Below, in pieces: positions 36,029 to 44,789 of a stretch of DNA of 64,000 bases. Each line of letters begins with the position of its first letter. Within the stretch, counting starts at the first letter, position 1. Under the pieces are notes generated by a model that did no database searches, had not been told where the DNA came from, and saw only the letters and a list, made by a program, of their open reading frames with translations. The translations under genes and the position numbers were made by a program. The stretch lies in contig NZ_SMGQ01000011.1 of assembly GCF_004339095.1 (NCBI RefSeq), positions 419,575-483,574 of the forward strand, given 5' to 3'. The stretch comes from Natranaerovirga hydrolytica. Lineage in GTDB: Bacteria; Bacillota; Clostridia; Lachnospirales; DSM-24629.

Positions 36029-36089
36029 AAGTAGTAATTTCAAACTTACTTGCTATCCTGTGTAGCTACTGGGTTTAGAATTACATAGG
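36025..36089 (+). repeat. Dispersed hairpin family, copy 3 (rearranged)
   Basis: Starts at the stop of the preceding gene. CAAACTTACTTGC resembles copy 1 (CAAACTTGCTTGC), and CCTGTGTAGCTACTGGGTTTAG matches the reverse strand of 37275-37294 with about one change. CCTGTGTA pairs with TACATAGG around the loop. Confidence 0.55.
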
Positions 36090-36102
36090 TAGGTTTAAAA
36101 AA

Positions 36103-36123
36103 AGAGGAGATGCAATCTCCTCT
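36103..36123 (-). terminator. lexA terminator overlapping its stop codon
   Basis: AGAGGAGAT (36103-36111) pairs perfectly with ATCTCCTCT (36115-36123) over a 3-base loop. On the minus strand it leads into T7. The stem includes part of the lexA stop codon. Confidence 0.85.
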
Positions 36124-36730
36124 AAAATCTTCTAAATAAACCAATGACTTTACCTAATACAAATACCTTATCTGATATAATAGGATTCATTGCATCATTC
36201 TCAGGTTGTAATCGAATATGGTCATCTTCTTTATAATAAGTCTTTACAGTCACTTCATCTTCTAGCATAGCAACAACAATGTCTTGATCATAAGCATAAT
36301 TTTGTTGCTTAACTAAAATTAAATCCCCATCAAAAATACCTGCATTAATCATACTTTCACCTTCAACATTTAACATATAGGTGGTTTCATTGGGAATGAA
36401 TTCTGCTGGTATAGGAAAATAACTTTCAACATTTTCAACGGCAAGAATAGGCTCACCAGCAGTTATTCTTCCTAAAACAGGAACATTAACCATCTCTCTT
36501 CTAAGATTGTTAAAAGAATCATCAATTACTTCAATGGCTCTTGGTTTAGTAGGGTCTCTTCTGATAATCCCTTTCTCTTCTAACTTAGCTAGATGGGCAT
36601 GTACAGTAGAAGTAGATTTAAAACCAACATTCTTGCATATTTCTCGAACAGATGGGGGATAGCCTTTATTTAAAATTTCATTTTTTATAAACTCAACGAT
36701 TTTCTTTTGTTTATCGTTTAAATCACTCAT
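36122..36730 (-). CDS. lexA: LexA repressor of the SOS response
   Basis: 202 residues from the ATG at 36730 with AGAGGTG; an upstream in-frame start lacks a site. The N-terminal winged helix (DKQKKIVEFIKNEIL, GYPPSVREICKNVGFKS) binds SOS boxes. The Ala-Gly self-cleavage site lies in RITAGEPI (about residue 90), with the catalytic Ser in GESMINAG (about 126) and Lys in VTVKTYY (about 162). RecA-stimulated autocleavage relieves repression. A yneA-like gene lies divergently upstream with an SOS box between them. Confidence 0.96.
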   Translation of the reverse strand: MSDLNDKQKKIVEFIKNEILNKGYPPSVREICKNVGFKSTSTVHAHLAKLEEKGIIRRDPTKPRAIEVIDDSFNNLRREMVNVPVLGRITAGEPILAVENVESYFPIPAEFIPNETTYMLNVEGESMINAGIFDGDLILVKQQNYAYDQDIVVAMLEDEVTVKTYYKEDDHIRLQPENDAMNPIISDKVFVLGKVIGLFRRF

Positions 36731-36829
36731 AGATTCACCTCTTAAAATATGTATTTTTGAAATTAAATAAATTATAACATACAATGGCATATTTTTCAAA
36801 ACAAACGTTCTAAAATTAATAAAAAAGTG

Positions 36830-36858
36830 TTGACATCCGAATAAGTGTTCGGTATAAT
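36830..36858 (+). promoter_or_regulatory. SOS-controlled promoter with LexA box
   Basis: TTGACA (36830-36835), a 17-base spacer and TATAAT (36853-36858) form a consensus promoter towards the LysM gene. Inside the spacer, CGAATAAGTGTTCG (36838-36851) fits the Gram-positive LexA box CGAACNNNNGTTCG with one change. Confidence 0.85.
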
Positions 36859-36889
36859 GAAATCAAACAGGTGTTCGGAGGCGATTGTT

Positions 36890-37198
36890 TTGAGAAGGAA
36901 ACTGATTACGATTATTTTGATTTTGATGTGTTCTATTTTTATATCAGGCAACTCATTTGATACCAGTGCAGTTGGGAGCAATATGTCACACAAGCAGCCC
37001 ATTGTTTATGTATCTATTCCATTAGATCGAGGGGATACATTATGGGACATAGCCATAGACTATTCCTCTGGATTGGATATAAGCATTAAGGAATATATTA
37101 AGGAAATACAATCTATTAACAATCTTTCAGACGACAAAATTATTGCAGGACAGCATCTTATAGTACCTATATTAGCTAGCAATGAATCTTCTAATTGA
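36890..37198 (+). CDS. yneA: YneA-like SOS cell-division inhibitor (TM + LysM)
   Basis: 102 residues from the TTG at 36890, with GGAGG 8 bases upstream. One N-terminal membrane helix (about 5-22) is followed by a LysM domain (RGDTLWDIAIDYSS ... NLSDDKIIAGQHLIVPI). In Bacillus, YneA is made during the SOS response, blocks division and is encoded divergently from lexA. Topology, position and the SOS promoter agree with that role; overall sequence similarity outside LysM is low. A terminator follows. Confidence 0.8.
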   Translation: MRRKLITIILILMCSIFISGNSFDTSAVGSNMSHKQPIVYVSIPLDRGDTLWDIAIDYSSGLDISIKEYIKEIQSINNLSDDKIIAGQHLIVPILASNESSN

Positions 37199-37217
37199 TT
37201 CATTCACCCCATAAATG

Positions 37218-37248
37218 AAAAAAAGCCTTTTTATAAGGCTTTTTTTTG
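37218..37248 (+). terminator. Terminator of the yneA-like gene
   Basis: AAGCCTT (37223-37229) pairs with AAGGCTT (37235-37241), flanked by A- and T-runs that lengthen the stem, then T6. Confidence 0.85.
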
Positions 37249-37254
37249 CATATT

Positions 37255-37356
37255 AACCTGCCCAATGCAGCTCTAAACCTAGTAGCTACACAGGTTATCA
37301 ATGAAAGTCTAATTTCCAAATCCTTGCCAGCAAGTTTGTAGATTAGACTTCCATCT
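37255..37356 (-). repeat. Dispersed hairpin family, fullest copy 4 (two hairpins)
   Basis: Hairpin B pairs AACCTG (37255-37260) with CAGGTT (37291-37296) around a CTAAACCTAG loop. Hairpin A pairs AAGTCTAAT (37305-37313) with ATTAGACTT (37342-37350) around CAAATCCTTGCCAGCAAGTTTG. Copy 1 has the same loop but a GTCAT/ATGAC stem. The rest of 37361-37645 is AT-rich with no further gene. Confidence 0.65.
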
Positions 37357-37645
37357 TAATATTTCTGCAATTATATCTATAGATTATATATCTGCTTTTA
37401 TGATATAAGTAGTTTTTATGTTAGCATAAAATTAATACATTATACGTATTATTATTTTTTTATTCTATTATAATTTATTTTGCTTTATAACGATTTATTT
37501 TCTGAGATATCACTGGATAAATATATTATTTTGTATACATTAATTGTATTATTATTGACAATTGTTTTAAAATATGATACTAGTATAATATATCGACATA
37601 TTTTTAATTTGCGCGAATCGACAAAATACTTAGGAATGTGATAAT

Positions 37646-38101
37646 GTGAGAAAGATTGTAATATTATTTATTTTGTGTTTGTGTATAGGAAATACTACTT
37701 TAGCATCTGAGTCTAACATAAATTTAATAGAAGAAAAATTTGAGTGGGAGGAAAATGAATTTTCCATAATGAGTAACAGCAGAGATTTTTCTTTTTTTAT
37801 TCGTTGGTCTGTTCAATCTTCTGAATTTGAAATAACGAATACCTCTGTAACTGTCAGTGGTTTTGCTGAAGTAGTAGATCAATGGGGTTTACCAGTAAGT
37901 GGATATGATAACCATCAATATGAAATTATTTTAAGAGAAACATCTTTTCATTGGAGAAGTAGAACTGTAGAATTAACAACTGGACAATTTAGAGAAACTA
38001 TAGAATTACCTTCAACTGGAAATTACAAAATAGAAATAGTAAATAAAGATTATCTACCATCTAATTATTCTTTATCAGGAAATGGATCAGTAAGTTGGTG
38101 A
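37646..38101 (+). CDS. Small secreted protein ahead of an ABC operon
   Basis: 151 residues. A signal peptide (IVILFILCLCIGNTTLA, cleaved near residue 20) precedes an acidic stretch and a beta-rich domain (WSVQSSEFEITNTSVTVSGFAEV, YEIILRETSFHW, STGNYKIEIVNKDYLPS). I recognise no family. It starts with GTG. TTGACA at 37555 with a 17-base spacer to TACTAG may be its promoter. Two FtsX-like permeases and their ATPase follow after a repeat copy, so it could be a substrate or partner of that system. Confidence 0.55.
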   Translation: MRKIVILFILCLCIGNTTLASESNINLIEEKFEWEENEFSIMSNSRDFSFFIRWSVQSSEFEITNTSVTVSGFAEVVDQWGLPVSGYDNHQYEIILRETSFHWRSRTVELTTGQFRETIELPSTGNYKIEIVNKDYLPSNYSLSGNGSVSW

Positions 38102-38175
38102 ATTGATTGAATGAAAAATTTATAAAAGTCAATCAAATAAATCAATTTTAATGAAGTACTTTTATTCTTTTTATA

Positions 38176-38222
38176 TCAACCTGTGTAGCTTTAAACTTAG
38201 AAGCTACACAGGTTATCAAAGA
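38176..38222 (-). repeat. Dispersed hairpin family, copy 5 (hairpin B only)
   Basis: A perfect 14-bp stem joins 38178-38191 (AACCTGTGTAGCTT) to 38201-38214. The sequence aligns with 37270-37305 (GTAGCT..TAAAC..TAG..AGCTACACAGGTTATCAA). It could also terminate the small secreted protein gene. Confidence 0.65.
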
Positions 38223-38257
38223 AAATATTATCTAATTAAAGATTTTTTTGAAAGTGT

Positions 38258-39406
38258 ATGATGAAAATGAAAAGAAATTATCAAGTTATTAAGTACCTTT
38301 TTTTGCAATTTATAAAAAAAGATTATAAAACTTTAGTTATTTTAGTAATTGTTCTTTGGGTATCATTTATGAGCATTTTTGCTTTAATTCTTTCCTTAAG
38401 AACTCAACAAGAATCAATAGGAGAATTGGAGAGTCTTAAGCGAACATACACCTTTAGATTTCAAAGCAATAAAGATTTAGAAATATTATTACAAGGATTA
38501 TTTGATTTAGATATAACTATTATAAAATCTAAAAGAGAGAATGTTGGCTTGAACTTTAGGAACCAGCAATTCAGGAGAGTTACTTTAGAATATCCTGATG
38601 AATGGCATTTTTTAAATAATAAGACGTTACAGTATAACATCACTCAAGGTCGTTTTTTTACTCAATCTGAATTAGAACAAGGCGAAAAAGTTATTATTTT
38701 AAACAATAGAGATTATCATCATTTTTTTTCAGATATATTATTAGGTGACACTATTAGAATTGGAAATCATGAATATCACTTAATAGGGTTATATGAATCC
38801 AACAATCCAACTATTGGAAGTATTGTTCCTTATAAAGGGATAAGTGAACTGAGCAGTGAAAGTAATATCATAAAGCTTTACAGTATTCAATTGTTGTTAG
38901 ATGCACCATTATCTTCCGGGTCAGAAAAAGAATTGGTACAGCTCATAAAAACTGAAACTGGAAATGAAATTTCTATTATATCAATGTATGATGATACAAA
39001 AGGTTTTATGACACCTTATAGAATTGTCTATCTTTTTTTTATGGCATTAATTTTATTCTTTTGTGCATTTAATATAAGGAAACTCATTAAAATTATGACC
39101 ATACAAAAGAAATATATGTATACCTTATTTAGAAGACTAGGTATGTCCATAAATATTTGGAGGATTACTTGTTTTATAACTGTTGAATGTATTATTTTAT
39201 TTTCATGTATTTTAAGTATAATCCTTTATAAAATAATTAAAGATTATATTCTACAAATAGGTTTTGTAAGTAATTTGTATATAAAAGATTATTTAGTTCT
39301 TTATTTATGTACTAATTTTATCCTATACTTTAGCTCCTTTAAAAATTTAGAATTAGTCAGGACGATATTCAAAAAACTTCAAATAGGTGATTACAGTGAT
39401 TCATAA
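38258..39406 (+). CDS. FtsX/MacB-like ABC transporter permease
   Basis: 382 residues. One N-terminal membrane helix (about 22-45), an outside domain of about 200 residues (EKVIILNNRDYHHFF, GDTIRIGNHEYHLIGLYES), then three C-terminal helices (about 253-272, 295-320, 345-362). This is the 1+3 topology of the MacB/FtsX permease family. It overlaps the next permease by 11 bases. With the ATPase it would form a complex that moves or extracts peptides or lipids rather than an importer. Confidence 0.75.
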   Translation: MMKMKRNYQVIKYLFLQFIKKDYKTLVILVIVLWVSFMSIFALILSLRTQQESIGELESLKRTYTFRFQSNKDLEILLQGLFDLDITIIKSKRENVGLNFRNQQFRRVTLEYPDEWHFLNNKTLQYNITQGRFFTQSELEQGEKVIILNNRDYHHFFSDILLGDTIRIGNHEYHLIGLYESNNPTIGSIVPYKGISELSSESNIIKLYSIQLLLDAPLSSGSEKELVQLIKTETGNEISIISMYDDTKGFMTPYRIVYLFFMALILFFCAFNIRKLIKIMTIQKKYMYTLFRRLGMSINIWRITCFITVECIILFSCILSIILYKIIKDYILQIGFVSNLYIKDYLVLYLCTNFILYFSSFKNLELVRTIFKKLQIGDYSDS

Positions 39407-40601
39407 GATTTTAAATATAACACATATATATATGTATGAAGATAAAAAAGATTTTTTATATCGTATGATTGGTTTATTTGTACTAATGATTTCTTTGTTT
39501 TTCTTTTTAGGAGATTATGATTATCTTAACAATCAAGATAAATATATAGAACACATAAATGCAGAAGATTTAATTCGAATTGAAATTCTAGATATAAAAG
39601 AAGAAGACTTCAATTCATATATAAAAAACTTACAAAAGTTTTTGGGCAACCGAGGTATAATTATAGACCAACATCTGAATTTCTTATATACAAATGAATG
39701 GTTTCAAAGAGAACGGATCCTTCTAGATATCAAAGAAGAAGCCTATATTAAGAATATGATCTTAGACCTAAAAGAGGGAGAGTGGTTTTCTAATGAAACA
39801 ACCACGCCTCATACATATCAAGCAATTGTTTCAAGAGCTTTATCTAATCGATATGAAGTAGGTAATGCGTATACTATAAATTTAGATTCTTTACAAAACG
39901 AAATTGATACACTAGATATAGAAATTGTTGGTGTTTTAGACAATAATTTTTATTTCAATATGGGCTCGGGTAGTATTACTAAAAGAAGAAATAATATTTT
40001 AATTTATGACCCAGATTATTCAATCAATAGATTCTATAATAAGGGGTATTTTAGTTCAGTTGAAATATGTTCCTTATTAATAAAAAAAAATTCAAATTTG
40101 TCCTATGAGGCATTGGAAGATGTTTTATGGAATTATCCTAATATATATACTATCAATTATATCTATGATGACATAGTCTTGAACTTGGCAAAAGATTATA
40201 AGAGCCTGATAATTCCTTTAGTAATGTCTATAACCCTTTCCATATTAACGCTTGTATCAATATTGTCTAATAATCTATTTGACTTTTTACGAAAGAAACA
40301 AAAATATATACTTTTCTATAAAATGGGAATAAAAAGCAAACATTATATCCTTATGTTTTTATCTTTATCATTCATTACAACAATAATCCCATTCTTCATT
40401 GCTCATTTAATAAGTTATTTTTTTTACTATATTCAATTATACTATTATAATTGGGTTATAGGCATAACAACTTGGTTACTCATATTTTGCATACATTATG
40501 TTTCTAATTTACTATTGCTAATCTTTATATTACAAATCGGTAGAAATGACCAGTTAAGCGGAGGCGATAAAAATGAAGTATACTTTGAAGAACGCAAATG
40601 A
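39396..40601 (+). CDS. Second FtsX/MacB-like ABC transporter permease
   Basis: 401 residues from the GTG at 39396, with AGGTG at 39385-39389; an upstream GTG at 39387 overlaps that site. One N-terminal helix, a large outside domain (DLIRIEILDIKEEDFNSYI, GNAYTINLDSLQNEIDTLDIEIVGVL), then three helices (about 275-298, 320-345, 355-390). It overlaps the first permease by 11 bases and the ATPase by 29. The two permeases probably form a heterodimer. Confidence 0.75.
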   Translation: MIHKILNITHIYMYEDKKDFLYRMIGLFVLMISLFFFLGDYDYLNNQDKYIEHINAEDLIRIEILDIKEEDFNSYIKNLQKFLGNRGIIIDQHLNFLYTNEWFQRERILLDIKEEAYIKNMILDLKEGEWFSNETTTPHTYQAIVSRALSNRYEVGNAYTINLDSLQNEIDTLDIEIVGVLDNNFYFNMGSGSITKRRNNILIYDPDYSINRFYNKGYFSSVEICSLLIKKNSNLSYEALEDVLWNYPNIYTINYIYDDIVLNLAKDYKSLIIPLVMSITLSILTLVSILSNNLFDFLRKKQKYILFYKMGIKSKHYILMFLSLSFITTIIPFFIAHLISYFFYYIQLYYYNWVIGITTWLLIFCIHYVSNLLLLIFILQIGRNDQLSGGDKNEVYFEERK

Positions 40602-41277
40602 AGATAACGATAATATAATTGAAATTAGAAATGTTTGGAAATCATATAAAGAAGAAGTTGATAAATTCATTTTAAAAGATATTAATTTATCCATTAAAAA
40701 AGGTGAAATGTTAGCTATTATTGGCGAGTCAGGAAGTGGTAAGACAACGCTTCTAAATCTATTAGGGTGCTTATCTTCAATCACCAAAGGTGTTTATATG
40801 CTAAACACTCATAATATATCATTAGCAAAAGAAAAACAGTTATTAGAGATTAGAAATCGTTATATTGGGTTTATAATGCAAGAATTTGGTTTGTTAGAAG
40901 AATTAAGTGTCTATGAAAACGTTAAAATCCCATTATTGTTTAACGATCAAATATCCTTTAATGAAATGAATTCTAAAGTAGACACTGCATTAAAAAATGT
41001 GTCCATGGTTGAAAAATCTAGTCATAAAGTCAAATTTTTGTCCGGTGGTCAAAAGCAGAGAGTTGCTATTGCGAGAGCTCTTGTAATAAAACCTAGAATA
41101 ATATTAGCAGACGAACCCACTGGTTCATTAGATAAAGAGTCTTCAAATGATATCATAAGTCTTTTTGAAAAATTAAACGAAAAAGGTATAACCATTGTTC
41201 TAGTGACCCATAGTCTAGAAATCGCTAAGACTTGTGATAGAATTATTAAATTAAGTGACGGAAAAATAGTGGTATAA
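40573..41277 (+). CDS. ABC transporter ATPase (MacB/LolD type)
   Basis: 234 residues. Walker A GESGSGKTT (about 52), Q-loop MQEFGLLEELSVYENV, signature LSGGQKQRVAIARALV, Walker B IILADEPTGSLD and switch VTHS are all intact. The MacB/LolD class works with FtsX-like permeases in mechanotransmission, exporting peptides or resisting antimicrobials. It overlaps the upstream permease and has a GGAGG site. A strong terminator follows. Confidence 0.9.
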   Translation: MKYTLKNANEDNDNIIEIRNVWKSYKEEVDKFILKDINLSIKKGEMLAIIGESGSGKTTLLNLLGCLSSITKGVYMLNTHNISLAKEKQLLEIRNRYIGFIMQEFGLLEELSVYENVKIPLLFNDQISFNEMNSKVDTALKNVSMVEKSSHKVKFLSGGQKQRVAIARALVIKPRIILADEPTGSLDKESSNDIISLFEKLNEKGITIVLVTHSLEIAKTCDRIIKLSDGKIVV

Positions 41278-41284
41278 TTTTTTT

Positions 41285-41338
41285 ATATAGAACCGTATAA
41301 TTAATTATCCTATTAGAAATGATTATACGGTTCTATAT
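41285..41338. terminator. Bidirectional terminator, 17-bp perfect stem
   Basis: 41285-41301 pairs without mismatch with 41322-41338 over a 20-base loop. It lies between the ABC operon and the convergent recombinase gene. Confidence 0.85.
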
Positions 41339-42388
41339 TTAATCCCTTAACTTCACAACTTTTGCAGCTTGTCTACGTCTTTCATCTTCGATTTGAGCAT
41401 AATGCTTTTTAGTGGTGTTCACATCTTTGTGTCCCAGTACATCTGCCACTAAGTATATATCTCCAGTTTCTCTATAAAGGGTGGTGCCATATGTACTTCT
41501 TAATTTATGAGGAGAAATGTTTTTGAGTTTTGTAATGGCTTGAGAATATTTTTTTACTAAATTTTGCACGCTTCTAACGGACAAACGTTTATTTTGTATG
41601 GATAAAAATAGTGCGCTTTCATGTCCGGATGCCGGTATCATTTTATTACGTTTTTCTAAATAAGACAGTAAAGCATCTCTTACTTCATCACCAAAATAAA
41701 TAATAACTTCATTACCACCTTTTCGAAGGATCTTGAGCCCATTTACATCAAAATCTATATCTTCAATATCCAAACCAACACATTCAGAAACCCTTATGCC
41801 CGTTCCTAATAAAACAGTTAATAAAGCCATATCTCTATCTTTAGTATGCTTATGAAATTTCTTTTGTGAATTTGTTAACTGTTCACCAGATTCAACTTCA
41901 TCAAGTAATCTAGCAACTTCATCAACCTCTAATCGGGTAATATTTTTTTCATGTATCTTAGGTAGATCCACTAATAAAGAAGGGTTGTTAGGGACTTTTT
42001 GCTTTTTGTAAAAATAATTATAAAAAGTTCTTAAAGAAGCTAGTTTGCGTGCTTTTGCACGCTCTTTATTTTGGTGTTCTTTATCGTCTTTGTAATAATA
42101 ACTCAGGTATTCTAGAAATTTTTCAATATCAGTTGGTGTAATTAGCATCAAATCTTCAACATCAACATCCTTAATGGATTTATCTTTAAAAGCATCATGA
42201 TAAGTTAAAATATAATCAAAGAAAACTCTTAAATCGTATCCATATGCAATACGAGTTTTAGAAGAAGTAGTGGATTCAATGCCTCTAAAATACTCAAAAG
42301 CAAAAGAAGGTAAATCATCCATTAATTCTCTTAACTTTAAAGCATTATTTATATCAACACGATCATGGTAACTCTGTTCTTTTTTCAT
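41339..42388 (-). CDS. Tyrosine recombinase, Xer-like
   Basis: 349 residues. An N-terminal SAM-like core-binding domain (AYGYDLRVFFDYIL) is followed by the catalytic domain with Arg in GTGIRVSE, Lys in LRKGGNEV, HKLRSTYG, then GHKDVNTTKKHYAQI with the Tyr nucleophile. It stands alone beside housekeeping genes, with no attachment site or mobile gene nearby, so a Xer/XerS-like chromosome dimer resolvase is more likely than a phage integrase. AGGAGTGA precedes the ATG. No dif site is recognised in the window. Confidence 0.85.
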   Translation of the reverse strand: MKKEQSYHDRVDINNALKLRELMDDLPSFAFEYFRGIESTTSSKTRIAYGYDLRVFFDYILTYHDAFKDKSIKDVDVEDLMLITPTDIEKFLEYLSYYYKDDKEHQNKERAKARKLASLRTFYNYFYKKQKVPNNPSLLVDLPKIHEKNITRLEVDEVARLLDEVESGEQLTNSQKKFHKHTKDRDMALLTVLLGTGIRVSECVGLDIEDIDFDVNGLKILRKGGNEVIIYFGDEVRDALLSYLEKRNKMIPASGHESALFLSIQNKRLSVRSVQNLVKKYSQAITKLKNISPHKLRSTYGTTLYRETGDIYLVADVLGHKDVNTTKKHYAQIEDERRRQAAKVVKLRD

Positions 42389-42493
42389 TTAATTCACTCC
42401 TAGCATAAAGTAGATGTATCCAAATTATAACATATCCCTTTAAACCTGTCATCATACGGGATTATAGGCATATAGAATGATTAAAAATTAATA

Positions 42494-42546
42494 TTGACAC
42501 CAGTGTCACTTCATGATACATTAAAAATGACACTAGTGTCATTTTT
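42494..42546 (+). promoter_or_regulatory. Promoter with paired TetR operators
   Basis: TTGACA (42494-42499) and TACATT (42517-42522) have 17-base spacing. TGACACCAGTGTCA (42495-42508) covers the -35 region, and a perfect 24-bp palindrome with core TGACACTAGTGTCA occupies 42523-42546, at the likely start site. Both match one dyad, TGACAC-N2-GTGTCA. Confidence 0.85.
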
Positions 42547-42587
42547 AAAAATTACAATAGGTTTAGAGCTATATTTGGGAGGTTAAT

Positions 42588-43199
42588 ATGCCAACACAAA
42601 GATTTGAGAATTTACCTAAAGAAAAAAAAGAAAAAATAATTCATGCTATGGTTGATGTTTTTGCACAAAAAGGCATTGATGATACAGATATAGCAGATAT
42701 AGTGAAAAAAGCAGAAATTGCTAGAGGTAGTTTTTATTCTTACTTTGAAGACAAAGACGATGCTATTTTTTTTATAATGGATTTAATCAAGAAAGAAAAA
42801 TTAGTTCGTTTAGAAGGTTTGTTTGAAGAAGCAGAAGACATACCATTCATTGATTTTTATTATAAAGCTTTTGTCATTTCACTAGACTTTGCAAAGTCTA
42901 GTCCTAAATATGTATCTATTGGAGCTTCCATATTCACATCAAGAAACAAAAAAGTAGAAGAATATATTAGAAAAGGGATGGAGAGTTTCTTTCCTTATTA
43001 TAGCAAATTAATTGATAAAGATAAGGCTAAAGGCATTATTCATTCGTCACTGGATAATCGATCCATTATATTATTATTAAACAATGCCACATCTGATATT
43101 GCGATCAATACGCTATACAAAAACCAATTGCCATTTGAAGAAGTCCAATCAATCTTTGATGACGTCTTTCAAATAATAAAAAAAGGGCTTTCAATGTAA
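42588..43199 (+). CDS. TetR/AcrR-family repressor
   Basis: 203 residues. The N-terminal helix-turn-helix (KKEKIIHAMVDVFAQKGIDDT, IVKKAEIARGSFYSYFEDKDD) binds DNA; the rest is a helical ligand domain. Two copies of one palindrome in its own promoter indicate autoregulation. It leads an operon with an ABC ATPase and two permeases; the inducer is probably a drug or envelope-active compound exported by them. GGGAGG precedes the ATG. Confidence 0.9.
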   Translation: MPTQRFENLPKEKKEKIIHAMVDVFAQKGIDDTDIADIVKKAEIARGSFYSYFEDKDDAIFFIMDLIKKEKLVRLEGLFEEAEDIPFIDFYYKAFVISLDFAKSSPKYVSIGASIFTSRNKKVEEYIRKGMESFFPYYSKLIDKDKAKGIIHSSLDNRSIILLLNNATSDIAINTLYKNQLPFEEVQSIFDDVFQIIKKGLSM

Positions 43200-43212
43200 A
43201 GGAGGAATAGGT

Positions 43213-44067
43213 ATGTTTCAAGTAAAGGACTTGCAATTCAGGTACCCTCATAATGAAGAAGATACCATTAGAAACATCTCATTTGAGTTTGAAAAGGGTG
43301 AGATTTTTGGATTTCTAGGCCCCTCAGGAATGGGGAAATCAACCACTCAAAAGTTAATGACAAAGATACTAACAGGTTATCGCGGTGAAATCAATTATAT
43401 GGGAAAAGATTTAAAATCATATGACAAATCCATTTTCAATGATATTGGTGTTGGATTTGAAATGCCTGTGCTGTTTACCAAATTAACGGCTTTAGAAAAT
43501 CTAAAGTTTTATCGTGATTTATACCCTAAAGGTGCAGACATACAACCTTTGCTGGAGCGATTAGGATTATGGAAAGACCGTGACAAAAAAGTTGCCTCTT
43601 TTTCAAAGGGTATGAAATCAAGATTGAATTTTGCCAGAGCATTAATTAATGACCCTAAAATGCTTTTCTTAGATGAACCAACCAGTGGACTTGACCCAGT
43701 CAATGCCCGTATCGTAAAAGATATGATATCTGAGTTTAAAGCAAATGGGGGTACCGTGTTCTTAACAACCCATCTCATGCATGACGTAGAAGAGTTATGT
43801 GATAGAGTTGCCTTTATTACCAATGGTGCCATTAAAGAAATCAGTTCTCCAAAAGATTTGAAATTAAGATATGGAAAAAGAGAAGTGGTGATCGAGTACA
43901 ATGATGTGGGAAATTTGGTAAAAGAAACCTTTGACTTAAATACCATTAGTAGCAATGAAAAGGTCTTTCGCATTTTAAAAAACAATGAAATTATAACCAT
44001 ACACAGCGGTGAAACCACTTTAGACGATATTTTTATTAAAGTGACAGGGGTGGTGCCTAGTGAGTAA
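43213..44067 (+). CDS. ABC transporter ATPase (drug-export type)
   Basis: 284 residues. Walker A GPSGMGKST (about 38), signature FSKGMKSRLNFARAL, Walker B MLFLDEPTSGLD and TTHLMHDVEELCD are intact. The C-terminal 80 residues match the DRR/fluoroquinolone-exporter type (ETTLDDIFIKVTG). It begins 13 bases after the TetR gene with AAAGGAGG. The permease gene overlaps its end by 8 bases. Confidence 0.9.
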   Translation: MFQVKDLQFRYPHNEEDTIRNISFEFEKGEIFGFLGPSGMGKSTTQKLMTKILTGYRGEINYMGKDLKSYDKSIFNDIGVGFEMPVLFTKLTALENLKFYRDLYPKGADIQPLLERLGLWKDRDKKVASFSKGMKSRLNFARALINDPKMLFLDEPTSGLDPVNARIVKDMISEFKANGGTVFLTTHLMHDVEELCDRVAFITNGAIKEISSPKDLKLRYGKREVVIEYNDVGNLVKETFDLNTISSNEKVFRILKNNEIITIHSGETTLDDIFIKVTGVVPSE

Positions 44068-44788
44068 GTTTTTAACCTTATTAAAATGTGAAGAAAAACG
44101 CATGTTAAAATATGGCATTACATATGCCAGTTTGGCAGCATCATTTATATGGATTATTATGATTCAAATTATAAATGTAGATACTATAGATCCCTATTTT
44201 CCATTGTTTATATTCTTAGATGCCACGATGATGTCATTTCTATTAATCGGTGTAGGCATGATGTTTGAAAAACAAGAACACGCATTAAAAAGTATAATGG
44301 TACTTCCAATGAGCAAACATTATTATTTGTTATCCAAGATATTTGCTACCGTTTTATCCAGTGTATTAACCCTAGTTATTTTATTGGCTTATGGCGTAAG
44401 CTTTAGAGGGCTAGACATTAATTATATAGGCATTACCAGTGGCGTCATACTTGTGGCATTTGTATTTGCTTGCTTAGGTATTTTATGCACTTATCAATCA
44501 AAAGATTTCACCCATTTATTAATGTGGGTATTTATAGGTACTTTCTTATTGGCAATACCAACTGTTCTACAGTTTTTTAATGTTATAACTGCTACATGGT
44601 TTGAGTATGTTCAACATTTTAACCCAACGAAAGCTGCTTTGGTGGTTTTAATGAACACCGTTACCACTCAAGAAACAAATGAATTTATCATTAGCTTGTC
44701 TTATTTGATTGGTTTAAGTGTTGTTCTATATTACTTTGTATCTAAGAAATTTGATAGCTATAGTGTAAAAGAATATGGAGGTGAGTAA
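44060..44788 (+). CDS. ABC-2-type permease, fluoroquinolone-exporter-like
   Basis: 242 residues with six membrane helices and no large outside domain. The GVGMMFEKQEHALKSIMVLPMSKHYYLLSK loop (about residues 65-95) is typical of ABC-2 exporters. It starts with GTG inside the ATPase gene. It would pair with the next permease to form the channel. Substrate unknown. Confidence 0.8.
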   Translation: MSKFLTLLKCEEKRMLKYGITYASLAASFIWIIMIQIINVDTIDPYFPLFIFLDATMMSFLLIGVGMMFEKQEHALKSIMVLPMSKHYYLLSKIFATVLSSVLTLVILLAYGVSFRGLDINYIGITSGVILVAFVFACLGILCTYQSKDFTHLLMWVFIGTFLLAIPTVLQFFNVITATWFEYVQHFNPTKAALVVLMNTVTTQETNEFIISLSYLIGLSVVLYYFVSKKFDSYSVKEYGGE

Positions 44789-44789
44789 T

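Noticed and set aside
41339-42388. Tyrosine recombinase as the integrase of a mobile island
   Set aside because: No attachment repeats, tRNA gene, relaxase or phage genes flank it, and it sits among housekeeping genes. A Xer-type role fits better.
43509-44018. 169-residue minus-strand frame inside the ABC ATPase gene
   Set aside because: It is antisense to an intact ATPase with all motifs and has no ribosome site.
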